In this document: positions 7,035 to 13,280 of the stretch, in pieces
Layout of the letters: each line of letters opens with the position of its first letter
Numbering within the stretch: the stretch's first letter is position 1
Source of the DNA: CBDUXP01 sp965371225 [NCBI: uncultured bacterium]
GTDB lineage: Bacteria > Abyssobacteria > SURF-5 > CBDUXP01
Length of the DNA: 25,250 bases
Assembly: GCA_965371225.1 (NCBI GenBank)
Contig: CBDUXP010000056.1
Span: 1-25,250 of the forward strand
Reading direction: 5' to 3'
Program-made: the position numbers and the translations under genes
The notes under the pieces: generated by a model
Databases searched by the model: none
What the model was told of the DNA's origin: nothing
Seen by the model: the letters and a program-made list of their open reading frames with translations, nothing else

Positions 7035-7739
7035 TTGCTGAGGGAACTCTTTTCCGACCTGCGGGGCACCAGCCTTGAAACACTGCTGGTCGCCCACGAG
7101 TCGCTGCTCGAAATCGTCCCCGCGGGCCTGACCGTGGTCTCTCCCGAGGGGCACGCCCGGTTCGTCAACAGCTATCAGAGCACGATTCCCGGGTGTCCGT
7201 GGGTTCAGGACGGGAAGGTGGACCTGCGGTTCCATGAGGCGGTGCCGGCGCCCTTGCGCACGGGGCTGCGCCGGCTGTGGTCCACCCCCGCAAAGGATGC
7301 CCCGGTCCAGCTTCCGCCGTTCAGCTTCGCGGGGCAGGCGAACGTGCTGGAGACGTGGCTCGTCCCGATCGTGGGGACTGCCGGCATTGTGGCCGCGGTG
7401 ATCGTGCAGCACGACCGCGCGGCGGTGCGGGTGGACTACGGTTCCCGGCGCCGCGTCCCGCCGCCCGACCACACGGCGGAGGCGGAGCACCTGGGGGTCT
7501 ACGCGGCTCCCGCGCTGGACGTGTCGCGTCTGCGCGCGACCTTCGCCCTGACCGACCGGGAATTGCAGATCGTCGATGCCCTGTGCCGGGGGCACGGCAC
7601 CGCCCAGATCGCGCAGGACATGGGGATCAGCACGCACACGGTGAAGGACCACGTGAAACGTATCCAGCGCAAGATGAACGCCCCCAACCGCCTCACCATC
7701 GTGTCCCGCGCACTCCAGGTGTCCCTCTTCGAGACGTAG
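7035..7739 (+). CDS. LuxR-type (HTH) transcriptional regulator with N-terminal sensor-like domain
   Basis: 234 residues from a TTG at 7035, chosen because GGGGAGAGG lies just upstream; an in-frame GTG at 6921 would add 38 residues of poor composition (many Arg, Trp, Gly). The C-terminal 57 residues are a clear LuxR/FixJ HTH: FALTDRELQIVDALCRGHGT, then AQDMGISTHTVKDHVKRIQR-KM and a final Leu/Val-rich helix. The N-terminal 130 residues (HESLLEIVPAGLTVVSPEGH, RFVNSYQSTIPG, then a beta-rich WLVPIVGTAGIVAAVIVQHD) resemble a PAS-like fold. No receiver Asp pocket or sigma-54-interacting AAA+ domain is present, so it cannot itself open a sigma-54 promoter. Its 3' end abuts the palindrome cluster upstream of flgF, so an accessory role in flagellar control is possible, but only position suggests it. 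Confidence 0.85.
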   Translation: MLRELFSDLRGTSLETLLVAHESLLEIVPAGLTVVSPEGHARFVNSYQSTIPGCPWVQDGKVDLRFHEAVPAPLRTGLRRLWSTPAKDAPVQLPPFSFAGQANVLETWLVPIVGTAGIVAAVIVQHDRAAVRVDYGSRRRVPPPDHTAEAEHLGVYAAPALDVSRLRATFALTDRELQIVDALCRGHGTAQIAQDMGISTHTVKDHVKRIQRKMNAPNRLTIVSRALQVSLFET

Positions 7740-7744
7740 CCTCC

Positions 7745-7799
7745 CGGCAGTTTTTGCCGCCACCGGCAGATCTGCCCCGCCGCCCGGCAGGCCTTGCCG
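7745..7799. promoter_or_regulatory. Cluster of three GGCA-N4/5-TGCC palindromes, candidate enhancer of the flgF promoter
   Basis: Box 1 is CGGCA-GTTTT-TGCCG (7745-7759), box 2 is CGGCA-GATC-TGCCC (7764-7777), box 3 is CGGCA-GGCCT-TGCCG (7785-7799). Centres are about 19 and 21 bp apart, nearly two helical turns each, so all face the same side of the DNA. They lie about 122-163 bp upstream of the predicted sigma-54-type start site, where NtrC-type enhancer sites usually sit. A 5-bp spacer between inverted half-sites also fits that family's Fis-like HTH. Inner stems of only 4-5 bp make terminators unlikely. Confidence 0.6.
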
Positions 7800-7887
7800 T
7801 CTCACCCCAAGCCTCCGCTTCAGTCGTAAAGCACTGTAAATAGTGTAGTTCTGCGTATGCTGGCCGATCTGCTGGTGGCCCGGTAGG

Positions 7888-7904
7888 TAGGCACGCGGCT
7901 TGCC
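7888..7904 (+). promoter_or_regulatory. Sigma-54-type promoter of the flgF operon
   Basis: TAGGCACG-CGGC-TTGCC. GG at 7890-7891 and GC at 7902-7903 are separated by exactly 10 nt; 7 of 8 positions match TTGGCACG and TTGC is perfect. The predicted start near 7915 leaves a 28-nt leader carrying the GAGGAG ribosome site before the GTG at 7943. The palindrome cluster at 7745-7799 is correctly placed to be its enhancer. Confidence 0.7.
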
Positions 7905-7942
7905 ACCTTGAACGCCGCGGGCGTGGCCCGCTGAGGAGTGCT

Positions 7943-8698
7943 GTGGATAGAGGTTTGTACGCCGCCGCCAGCAGCATGCTCGTCCAGCAGGGGGCGATGG
8001 ATGCCGCGGCCGCCAATACCGCGAACGTCAACACCGCAGGGTACCGGCGCACCATTCCGCTGGCGCGCGGTTTCCACATGCTGTTCGCTAACGAGATTGC
8101 GCGGTCGCCCGGTCACCGCGGCGGGATCGTGGACGGCGGGGGCGCCACCTTGGAGGCGACCTACACCGATACGACCCAAGGCCTCTTGCGCCCCACCGGC
8201 CGGGCCCTGGATGTGGCGTTGGACGGGCCCGGGTTCATGGCCGTGCAGACCCCCGCCGGGGTGCGGTACACGCGGGCGGGAAACTTCCAACTCAACGGCC
8301 GAAATGAACTCGTGACGGCGCAGGGGCACCCGGTCCTGGGCCAGGGGGGGGCGATTCGCATCACGGGCACCACCGTGCACTTCGATACGGGCGGGGTCGT
8401 GACGGTGGATGGCGCGGCAGTCGATCGGTTGCAGATCGTGGACTTTCCCGATGCCCAAGGGCTCGTCCGGCTGGGGGAGAACCTGTACCGCGCGCCGCCC
8501 AGCGTTGAGCAGGCGCGCCTGGACGCCACGGAAACCCAGGTGCGCGGCGGCCACCTGGAAGTGGCCAACCTGAACATCGTGGACGAGATGGTGCGGTTGA
8601 TCGATATCCAACGCGCGTTCGAGATGGCCGCCCGCACCGTGCGGGTGGTGGATCGCACCCTCGGCGTGGCGGTGCAGGACATCCCGGGACCGGGTTAA
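7943..8698 (+). CDS. flgF: Flagellar proximal rod protein FlgF
   Basis: 251 residues, normal for FlgF. It is one of the axial proteins that stack on the MS ring to build the proximal rod, exported by the flagellar type III system. The start is GTG at 7943, four nt after GAGGAG. The N-terminus MDRGLYAAASSMLVQQGAMD and NTANVNTAGYRR match the rod/hook N-terminal helix with its N-x-A-N-x-x-T-x-G-Y signature. DGPGFMAVQTPAGVRYTRAGNFQLN is the central motif shared with FlgG, and EVANLNIVDEMVRLIDIQRAFEMAARTVRVVD is the conserved C-terminal helix. It precedes flgG as in most bacteria; assignment to FlgF rather than a second FlgG rests on order and divergence. First gene of the sigma-54-type operon. 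Confidence 0.9.
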   Translation: MDRGLYAAASSMLVQQGAMDAAAANTANVNTAGYRRTIPLARGFHMLFANEIARSPGHRGGIVDGGGATLEATYTDTTQGLLRPTGRALDVALDGPGFMAVQTPAGVRYTRAGNFQLNGRNELVTAQGHPVLGQGGAIRITGTTVHFDTGGVVTVDGAAVDRLQIVDFPDAQGLVRLGENLYRAPPSVEQARLDATETQVRGGHLEVANLNIVDEMVRLIDIQRAFEMAARTVRVVDRTLGVAVQDIPGPG

Positions 8699-8720
8699 CC
8701 CTGATGAAGGAGCGTTCGGA

Positions 8721-9506
8721 ATGAGCCTATCGCTATTCGTCGCCGCCACGGGCATGTCCGCCCAGCAGCGGAACGTGGACGCGATTTCTAACAACTTGGC
8801 CAACGTCAACACCACCGCGTTCAAGCGCGGTCGCGCCGAGTTCCAGGACCTGCTCTACCAGACCGTGCGCGCGCCCGGCACCCAGTCCGCCGCCGGGATC
8901 ACGATCCCCAGCGGGCTGCAGTTCGGCGTGGGCGTCGGGCTCGTGGGGATCTCCAGCTTCTTCGGGCAGGGCTCCCTGACCCAGACGGGCAATCCCATGG
9001 ACCTGGCCATCGAGGGCGATGGCTTTTTCCAGATTCTGGTGCCCAGCGGAGAAATCGCCTACACCCGCGATGGCTCGTTTCAACTGAATCAGGACGGCCA
9101 ATTCGTCACGAGCGACGGTTTTGCCTTGGAGCCGGAGATCACGATTCCTGACGACGCGATTGCGATCACGGTGGGGATCGACGGCATCGTGACGATCTCC
9201 CTCAACGATCTGACCACGGCGGAGGTGGGGCAGATCGAGCTGGCGCGCTTCATCAATCCGTCGGGCCTCTTCGCCCTGGGCCGCAACAGTTTCAGCGAGA
9301 CCGAAGCGTCGGGCCCGCCGCTGCTGAGCAACCCCTCCGAAGCTGGTGCCGGCAACCTGCGGCAGGCGTTCATCGAGGGATCGAACGTGGAAGTCGTGCA
9401 GGAAATCGTCAACCTCATCATCGCGCAGCGCGCCTTCGAGCTGAACGCGAACGTGCTGCGCAGTTCGGACGAGATGATGCAAACCACGGGTCAGCTCCTT
9501 CAGTAG
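8721..9506 (+). CDS. flgG: Flagellar distal rod protein FlgG
   Basis: 261 residues, matching the usual 260. Builds the distal rod that passes through the P and L rings. AAGGAG ends 8 nt before the ATG. N-terminal MSLSLFVAATGMSAQQRNVD and SNNLANVNTTAFKRGRAEF, central GNPMDLAIEGDGFFQILVPSGEIAYTRDGSF and C-terminal GSNVEVVQEIVNLIIAQRAFELNANVLRSSDEMMQ are textbook FlgG segments. The GVGVGLVGISSFFGQGSLTQTGN stretch, specific to FlgG, separates it from FlgF. It lies 22 bp after flgF and 15-18 bp before flgA, so it should be co-transcribed. Confidence 0.96.
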   Translation: MSLSLFVAATGMSAQQRNVDAISNNLANVNTTAFKRGRAEFQDLLYQTVRAPGTQSAAGITIPSGLQFGVGVGLVGISSFFGQGSLTQTGNPMDLAIEGDGFFQILVPSGEIAYTRDGSFQLNQDGQFVTSDGFALEPEITIPDDAIAITVGIDGIVTISLNDLTTAEVGQIELARFINPSGLFALGRNSFSETEASGPPLLSNPSEAGAGNLRQAFIEGSNVEVVQEIVNLIIAQRAFELNANVLRSSDEMMQTTGQLLQ

Positions 9507-9524
9507 GCGCGTACCGGTTTCGTG

Positions 9525-10499
9525 ATGCGCCACCTTCTCACGGCCTTCGCCGTCGCGGCTCTCCTCGGCCTCTCCGGCGGTCACGCGGCCGCACTCGCGT
9601 TCGGCGAGGCGACCGTGGTCTTGCGCGCGGACGTGGAAGCGGTCGGACGGGAGGTGACCTTGGGCGACATCGCGCAGGTTCACGCGGGGTCGGTCGAGCA
9701 GCGGCGGGCGCTCGAGGCGATTCCCATGTGCTTCGCGCCGCTGGGAGGCAACGCGCGCACGCTGACGCGGGACTACGTGCTGCTCAAGCTGCGGCAACAG
9801 CAGGTGGACACGGGGCGTATCACCCTTGGGGGCGCGGACACGGTGCGGATCGTATCCGCCATGGCGCGCATTCCGGCCGACACCATCGTTACCACCGTCA
9901 CGGAGGCCATCATGGCTGCCATGCCCTGGAGCCCCGAGGAAGCGGTGATCGAGCCGCCCCGCTCTATTCAGGACCTGATCGTGCCCGGCCGCGAGCCCAC
10001 CTTAGCCGTCGCATTTCCGGGGCGCCCGGACTTCCTCGGCAGCACCCTGGCCCGCGTGGCCGTCTACGCGGGCGGCGAACAAATCGAAACGGCGTCCTAC
10101 CGCTTCAACGTGGCGCTGTACCGCGAGGTCTATCTGGCCGCGACGACCATTCCCCGCGGCACGGTGCTGGAACGCGCGCACCTCCGCGCGGAGCGGCGGG
10201 ACGTGGCGACGCTGGGCCGGCAGTACCTGGCCGATCCGGATGGGATCGTCGGCCTCCGGGCCCGCCGCAGCATTCGGGCGGGCACGCGGCTGACCCCCGC
10301 CATGGTGGAAGCCCCCCCCTTGGTGGAGCGGGGCGATCGTGTGCGGGTGCGCGTGGAAGGGCAGCAGTTTGAAATCTCAGTCGTCGGCCAGGCGCGCGAA
10401 GCAGGCGCGCTTGGCCGCATCATCCGCGTGGACTTGCCCACGCGCCGCCGCGTGTTCGCCCGGGTCAGCGGCCCCGGCACGGCGGTGCTTCAGGAATGA
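9525..10499 (+). CDS. flgA: Flagellar P-ring assembly chaperone FlgA
   Basis: Periplasmic chaperone needed for FlgI to polymerise into the P ring. ATG at 9525 (324 residues) and the adjacent GTG at 9522 are both possible; neither has a strong ribosome site, so translation may be coupled to flgG. A signal peptide is clear (HLLTAFAVAALLGLSGGHAAA). The middle contains repeated beta-rich segments, then an SAF-type domain (VYLAATTIPRGTVLERAHL, DGIVGLRARRSIRAGTRLTPAMV). The C-terminal PLVERGDRVRVRVEGQQFEISVVGQAREAG and GRIIRV block is the FlgA hallmark. It is longer than the roughly 220 residues of enteric FlgA, because of the extra N-terminal domain found in many non-enteric homologues. Confidence 0.92.
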   Translation: MRHLLTAFAVAALLGLSGGHAAALAFGEATVVLRADVEAVGREVTLGDIAQVHAGSVEQRRALEAIPMCFAPLGGNARTLTRDYVLLKLRQQQVDTGRITLGGADTVRIVSAMARIPADTIVTTVTEAIMAAMPWSPEEAVIEPPRSIQDLIVPGREPTLAVAFPGRPDFLGSTLARVAVYAGGEQIETASYRFNVALYREVYLAATTIPRGTVLERAHLRAERRDVATLGRQYLADPDGIVGLRARRSIRAGTRLTPAMVEAPPLVERGDRVRVRVEGQQFEISVVGQAREAGALGRIIRVDLPTRRRVFARVSGPGTAVLQE

Positions 10500-10508
10500 G
10501 GGGGACGT

Positions 10509-11150
10509 ATGCGTGAGTTTTCAGCAGCCGGTCTGGCGCTGTTGCTGGTGGCGGGACCGGCCTCGGCCGACTCCCTGTGGGCGGCGCGGGCGGAAGAGAC
10601 CTCCAATCTCTACAGCAATGCGGCGCGCGCGCTCGAGCTGGGGGACATCGTGACGATCCAGATCGTGGAGAACACCCGGGCCACGAACTCCGCGGAGTTG
10701 GAGACGGAGAAGGAGTCCACCAAAGAGCTGGACTTCCAGGGGTTCGACCGCATCGGCGTGCCGCTGGGCATCGCGGACATCTCAGAGGTGTTCGGCGTGC
10801 CGCTCTCCGCGAATCCGTCCTTCAGCGTGGAAGGCACGAGCGAGTTCGAAGGGGAAGGGAAGACTGGGCGGTCCGCAAGCATCTCGACCACAATCAGCGC
10901 CCAGGTGGTGGAGGTGCTCGCGAACGGGACGCTGAAGATCGAAGCGACCCAGGCGGTGCACATCAACGAAGAGCTGAACACCATGGTGCTCACGGGCATC
11001 ATCCGGCCGGATGACGTGAGCGCGAACAACGTGGTGCTCAGCTCGCGGATCGCCAACGCGGAAATCTTCTACACCGGCCGCGGCCCGCTCACGAACACGA
11101 ACAAGCGCGGCCTCTTCACGGAACTGTGGGAGTTCCTATGGCCGTTCTAG
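10509..11150 (+). CDS. flgH: Flagellar L-ring protein FlgH (without lipobox cysteine)
   Basis: 213 residues. Forms the outer-membrane bushing around the distal rod. GAGGGGGACGT precedes the ATG at 10509. Family motifs include SNLYSNAARALELGDIVTIQIVE (N-terminal third), FEGEGKTGRSASISTTISAQVVEVLANGTLKIE and the C-terminal LTGIIRPDDVSANNVVLSSRIANAEIFYTGRGPL. In well-studied FlgH the mature protein starts with a lipid-modified Cys. Here the signal sequence (AAGLALLLVAGPASA) is followed by DSLW and no Cys occurs in the N-terminal region, so processing by the general signal peptidase is expected. The last 13 bp overlap flgI. Confidence 0.95.
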   Translation: MREFSAAGLALLLVAGPASADSLWAARAEETSNLYSNAARALELGDIVTIQIVENTRATNSAELETEKESTKELDFQGFDRIGVPLGIADISEVFGVPLSANPSFSVEGTSEFEGEGKTGRSASISTTISAQVVEVLANGTLKIEATQAVHINEELNTMVLTGIIRPDDVSANNVVLSSRIANAEIFYTGRGPLTNTNKRGLFTELWEFLWPF

Positions 11151-12205
11151 CGCGGACCTGGCGGTCCTGGCTCGTGCCGGCGCTGGCGCTGGCGCTCTGC
11201 CTGCCCCTGCCGTCGCCGAGCGCCGCCACGGCGCGGGTGAAGGACGTGGCCACGATCGACGGGGTGCGGGACAACCAGCTCGTCGGGTACGGGCTCGTCA
11301 TCGGCTTGAGTGGCACGGGCGACAAGAAGATGCCGTTCACCAATCTGGCCGTGACGAACATGCTGCACAAGCTCGGGATCCGGTTCGATCCCGGCCAGCT
11401 CAAGGCGAAGAACATCGCCAGCGTGCTGGTCACCGCCACCTTGCCTCCGTACGCACAGACGGGCCACCGCATCGACGTGACCGTGTCTTCCGTGGGGGAT
11501 GCCAAGAGCTTGCAGGGCGGGGTGCTGGTGCTCACGCCCCTCGTCGGCCCGGACAATGCCGTCTACGCCGTGGCCCAGGGCTCGGTCAGCATTGGGGGGT
11601 TCGCGGCGCAGGCCCGCGCCGCCTCGCAGGCGAAGCACTTGACGGTCGGGCGGGTTCCCCAAGGCGCGCTCATCGAGCGGGAGGTGCCCAGCAGCATTAC
11701 GGATGGCGACCATGTGGTGCTCACGCTGCACGAGCCGGACTTCACCACCGCCCAGCGCCTCGTGCGCACCTTGACGCTGCACTTCCACGAGCCCCTGGCG
11801 CGAGCGTTGAACGGCGGCGCCGTGCGCGTCCGTATTCCCCCGCGCTACATCGGCGATCCCGTGGCGTTTATCGCGGAGTTGGAAGACCTGCCGATCCGGC
11901 CGGACGCAGTCGCGCGCGTGGTCATCAACGAGCGGACCGGCACCGTGGTAGTGGGGGAACACGTGCGCATTTATCCCGTGGCCATCGCGCACGGAAACCT
12001 CACCATCCGGATTCAGGACGAGGATGCGGACGAAGGCGACTTCGGCGGCGGCGCCGAGGCGCGGATGGGGAACGTGAGCGGCGCCAGCGTGCGTGAGGTG
12101 GCCCGGGCGCTCAACGCGTTGGGCGTGTTGCCGCAAGAAATCATCGCCATCTTCCAGGCCATCAAAGAAGCCGGCGCCCTCCCGGCGCAGTTGGAAGTGA
12201 TGTGA
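11138..12205 (+). CDS. flgI: Flagellar P-ring protein FlgI
   Basis: 355 residues from the ATG at 11138, which follows GGGAG with good spacing and overlaps flgH by 13 bp; a GTG at 11126 would add four residues. Forms the periplasmic ring in the peptidoglycan layer. Signal peptide WLVPALALALCLPLPSPSAATA, then ARVKDVATIDGVRDNQLVGYG and LVIGLSGTGDK, the standard mature start. Further family motifs are QLKAKNIASVLVTATLPPYA, GGVLVLTPLVGPDNAVYAVA-QG, NERTGTVVVGEHVRI, and SVREVARALNALGVLPQEII at the C-terminus. Length and order are normal. Coupled to flgH. Confidence 0.96.
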   Translation: MAVLARTWRSWLVPALALALCLPLPSPSAATARVKDVATIDGVRDNQLVGYGLVIGLSGTGDKKMPFTNLAVTNMLHKLGIRFDPGQLKAKNIASVLVTATLPPYAQTGHRIDVTVSSVGDAKSLQGGVLVLTPLVGPDNAVYAVAQGSVSIGGFAAQARAASQAKHLTVGRVPQGALIEREVPSSITDGDHVVLTLHEPDFTTAQRLVRTLTLHFHEPLARALNGGAVRVRIPPRYIGDPVAFIAELEDLPIRPDAVARVVINERTGTVVVGEHVRIYPVAIAHGNLTIRIQDEDADEGDFGGGAEARMGNVSGASVREVARALNALGVLPQEIIAIFQAIKEAGALPAQLEVM

Positions 12206-12341
12206 GCATGCCCCGAAATGCGACGACGCCTCACCGTTGGCGGCTGTGGCCTGCGCGCCACCCCGGCCCCGCCGCCGAACACCTGGAGTGCACCCCCGCC
12301 TGGGCGTAGGCCGGGTCACCGAAGAGGAGGAGGAACCGCCG

Positions 12342-12710
12342 ATGTACGCGGACCTCGCGAGCACACTGGCGCCCGGGCTCCACTCGACCCGGCTGCAGGA
12401 TCTGGCTCCGCCGCCTGCGGCGCTGGCCCTGCGTGCCGGTGGTCTGCAGGACCGCCCCGCGGACCCGGAGGCGGTGCGGGAGGCCGCCCAGCAGTTGGAG
12501 AGTTTCTTCCTGACCATGCTGCTTCAGGAAATGCGCGAGCCGCACCTGTTTGACGAGGACGAGGAGGGGCTGTTCGTGCAGAGTCGGGAGGAGCGGATGT
12601 TCCTGCAGCAACTGGATCAGGCGCTCGGGGACGAATTGGCACGCACGGGCCAGTTGGGGCTCGCGGAGGTCATTCTGAGGCAACTCCAACCGGAGAAATC
12701 GTTGTCGTAA
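12342..12710 (+). CDS. flgJ: FlgJ-type rod-binding protein (rod domain only)
   Basis: 122 residues from the ATG at 12342, set by the strong GAGGAGGAGG upstream; the open frame back to 12237 is Pro/Arg-rich and looks non-coding. The core EAAQQLESFFLTMLLQEMREP and EERMFLQQLDQALGDELARTGQLGLAEVILRQL is the rod-cap domain found at the N-terminus of enteric FlgJ. The C-terminal glucosaminidase domain of E. coli FlgJ is absent, as in many other phyla, so wall opening must use a separate enzyme, not encoded in this window. A 136-bp gap separates it from flgI, the largest gap inside this operon; I see no gene or convincing promoter there. Confidence 0.88.
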   Translation: MYADLASTLAPGLHSTRLQDLAPPPAALALRAGGLQDRPADPEAVREAAQQLESFFLTMLLQEMREPHLFDEDEEGLFVQSREERMFLQQLDQALGDELARTGQLGLAEVILRQLQPEKSLS

Positions 12711-12726
12711 AACTTAAGGCAGAACT

Positions 12727-12753
12727 TCAAGAAGCCTCGAATTCTGCCGATAC
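12727..12753 (+). promoter_or_regulatory. Sigma-28 (FliA)-like promoter before flgN
   Basis: TCAA (12727-12730), a 15-nt spacer, then GCCGATAC (12746-12753), against the FliA consensus TAAA-N15-GCCGATAA: 7 of 8 at -10, 3 of 4 at -35, exact spacing. It lies between flgJ and flgN, where late flagellar genes commonly acquire their own promoter. The predicted start (about 12760) falls within the AGGAAGGGA ribosome site, so the leader would be very short; this lowers confidence. GGCAGAA (12718-12724) and TTCTGCC (12742-12748) also form a 7-bp inverted repeat across it. Confidence 0.45.
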
Positions 12754-12770
12754 AGGAAGGGACGCCCGCC

Positions 12771-13265
12771 ATGAGTGACATCACACGACTGCTGCGATTG
12801 ATGGATGAGCAGCACGACAACTACGAGCGGCTGCACGACCTGCTGGCGAAGAAGCGCGCCGCCATCGAGGTGAACGACTTGCAAGCCCTGGCCCGCGCCG
12901 CGCACGACATCGAACGGCTCATCGGCCAGAACAATCAGGTGGAAGAGCAGCGCCAAACGGCGGCCGGAGAGTTGGCCAAGCAAGTGGGACTCCGCGACGC
13001 GAAGCCGACCGTCGCGCGCCTCCTCCGGCGTCTACCGGAGGAACCGGCCGGCCAACTGACGGCGAGCCGCGACCGGCTGACTGCGACCATGAAGGAGCTG
13101 CGGGCGGAGTCCTACACGATTCAGAGCGTGTTGGGATTGAACTTGCAGCTCATCGACGATTTGGTGCGGGCGCTGCTGAGCGGCGTTTCGGACCTGACCA
13201 CGTACGAGGCCGACGGGGCCAGTGCCGCACCGCGTTCCATGCGGTTGTTGGATCACACCGCCTAG
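12771..13265 (+). CDS. flgN: FlgN-type chaperone for FlgK and FlgL
   Basis: 164 residues, close to the usual 140-165. Cytoplasmic export chaperone that holds the hook-filament junction proteins before secretion. AGGAAGGGA precedes the ATG. The protein is almost wholly alpha-helical: ITRLLRLMDEQHDNYERLHDLLAKKRAAIEVND at the start, then DIERLIGQNNQVEEQRQTAAGELAKQ, and the helical SRDRLTATMKELRAESYTIQSVLGLNLQLIDDLVRALL with an amphipathic C-terminal helix. FlgN homologues diverge strongly, so the call relies on helical pattern plus position directly upstream of flgK and flgL. First gene of the proposed late operon. Confidence 0.82.
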   Translation: MSDITRLLRLMDEQHDNYERLHDLLAKKRAAIEVNDLQALARAAHDIERLIGQNNQVEEQRQTAAGELAKQVGLRDAKPTVARLLRRLPEEPAGQLTASRDRLTATMKELRAESYTIQSVLGLNLQLIDDLVRALLSGVSDLTTYEADGASAAPRSMRLLDHTA

Positions 13266-13280
13266 GGCGGGGGCACGACC

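Noticed and set aside
7745-7799. Reading the three palindromes as tandem terminators of the LuxR-type gene
   Set aside because: Stems are only 4-5 bp and none is followed by a T-run (box 1 has T only in its loop); spacing and recurrence before another sigma-54-type element fit binding sites better.
8692-8701. GGGTTAACCC palindrome at the flgF stop
   Set aside because: Ten bases including the stop codon, within an operon; no T-tract and no other sign of regulation.
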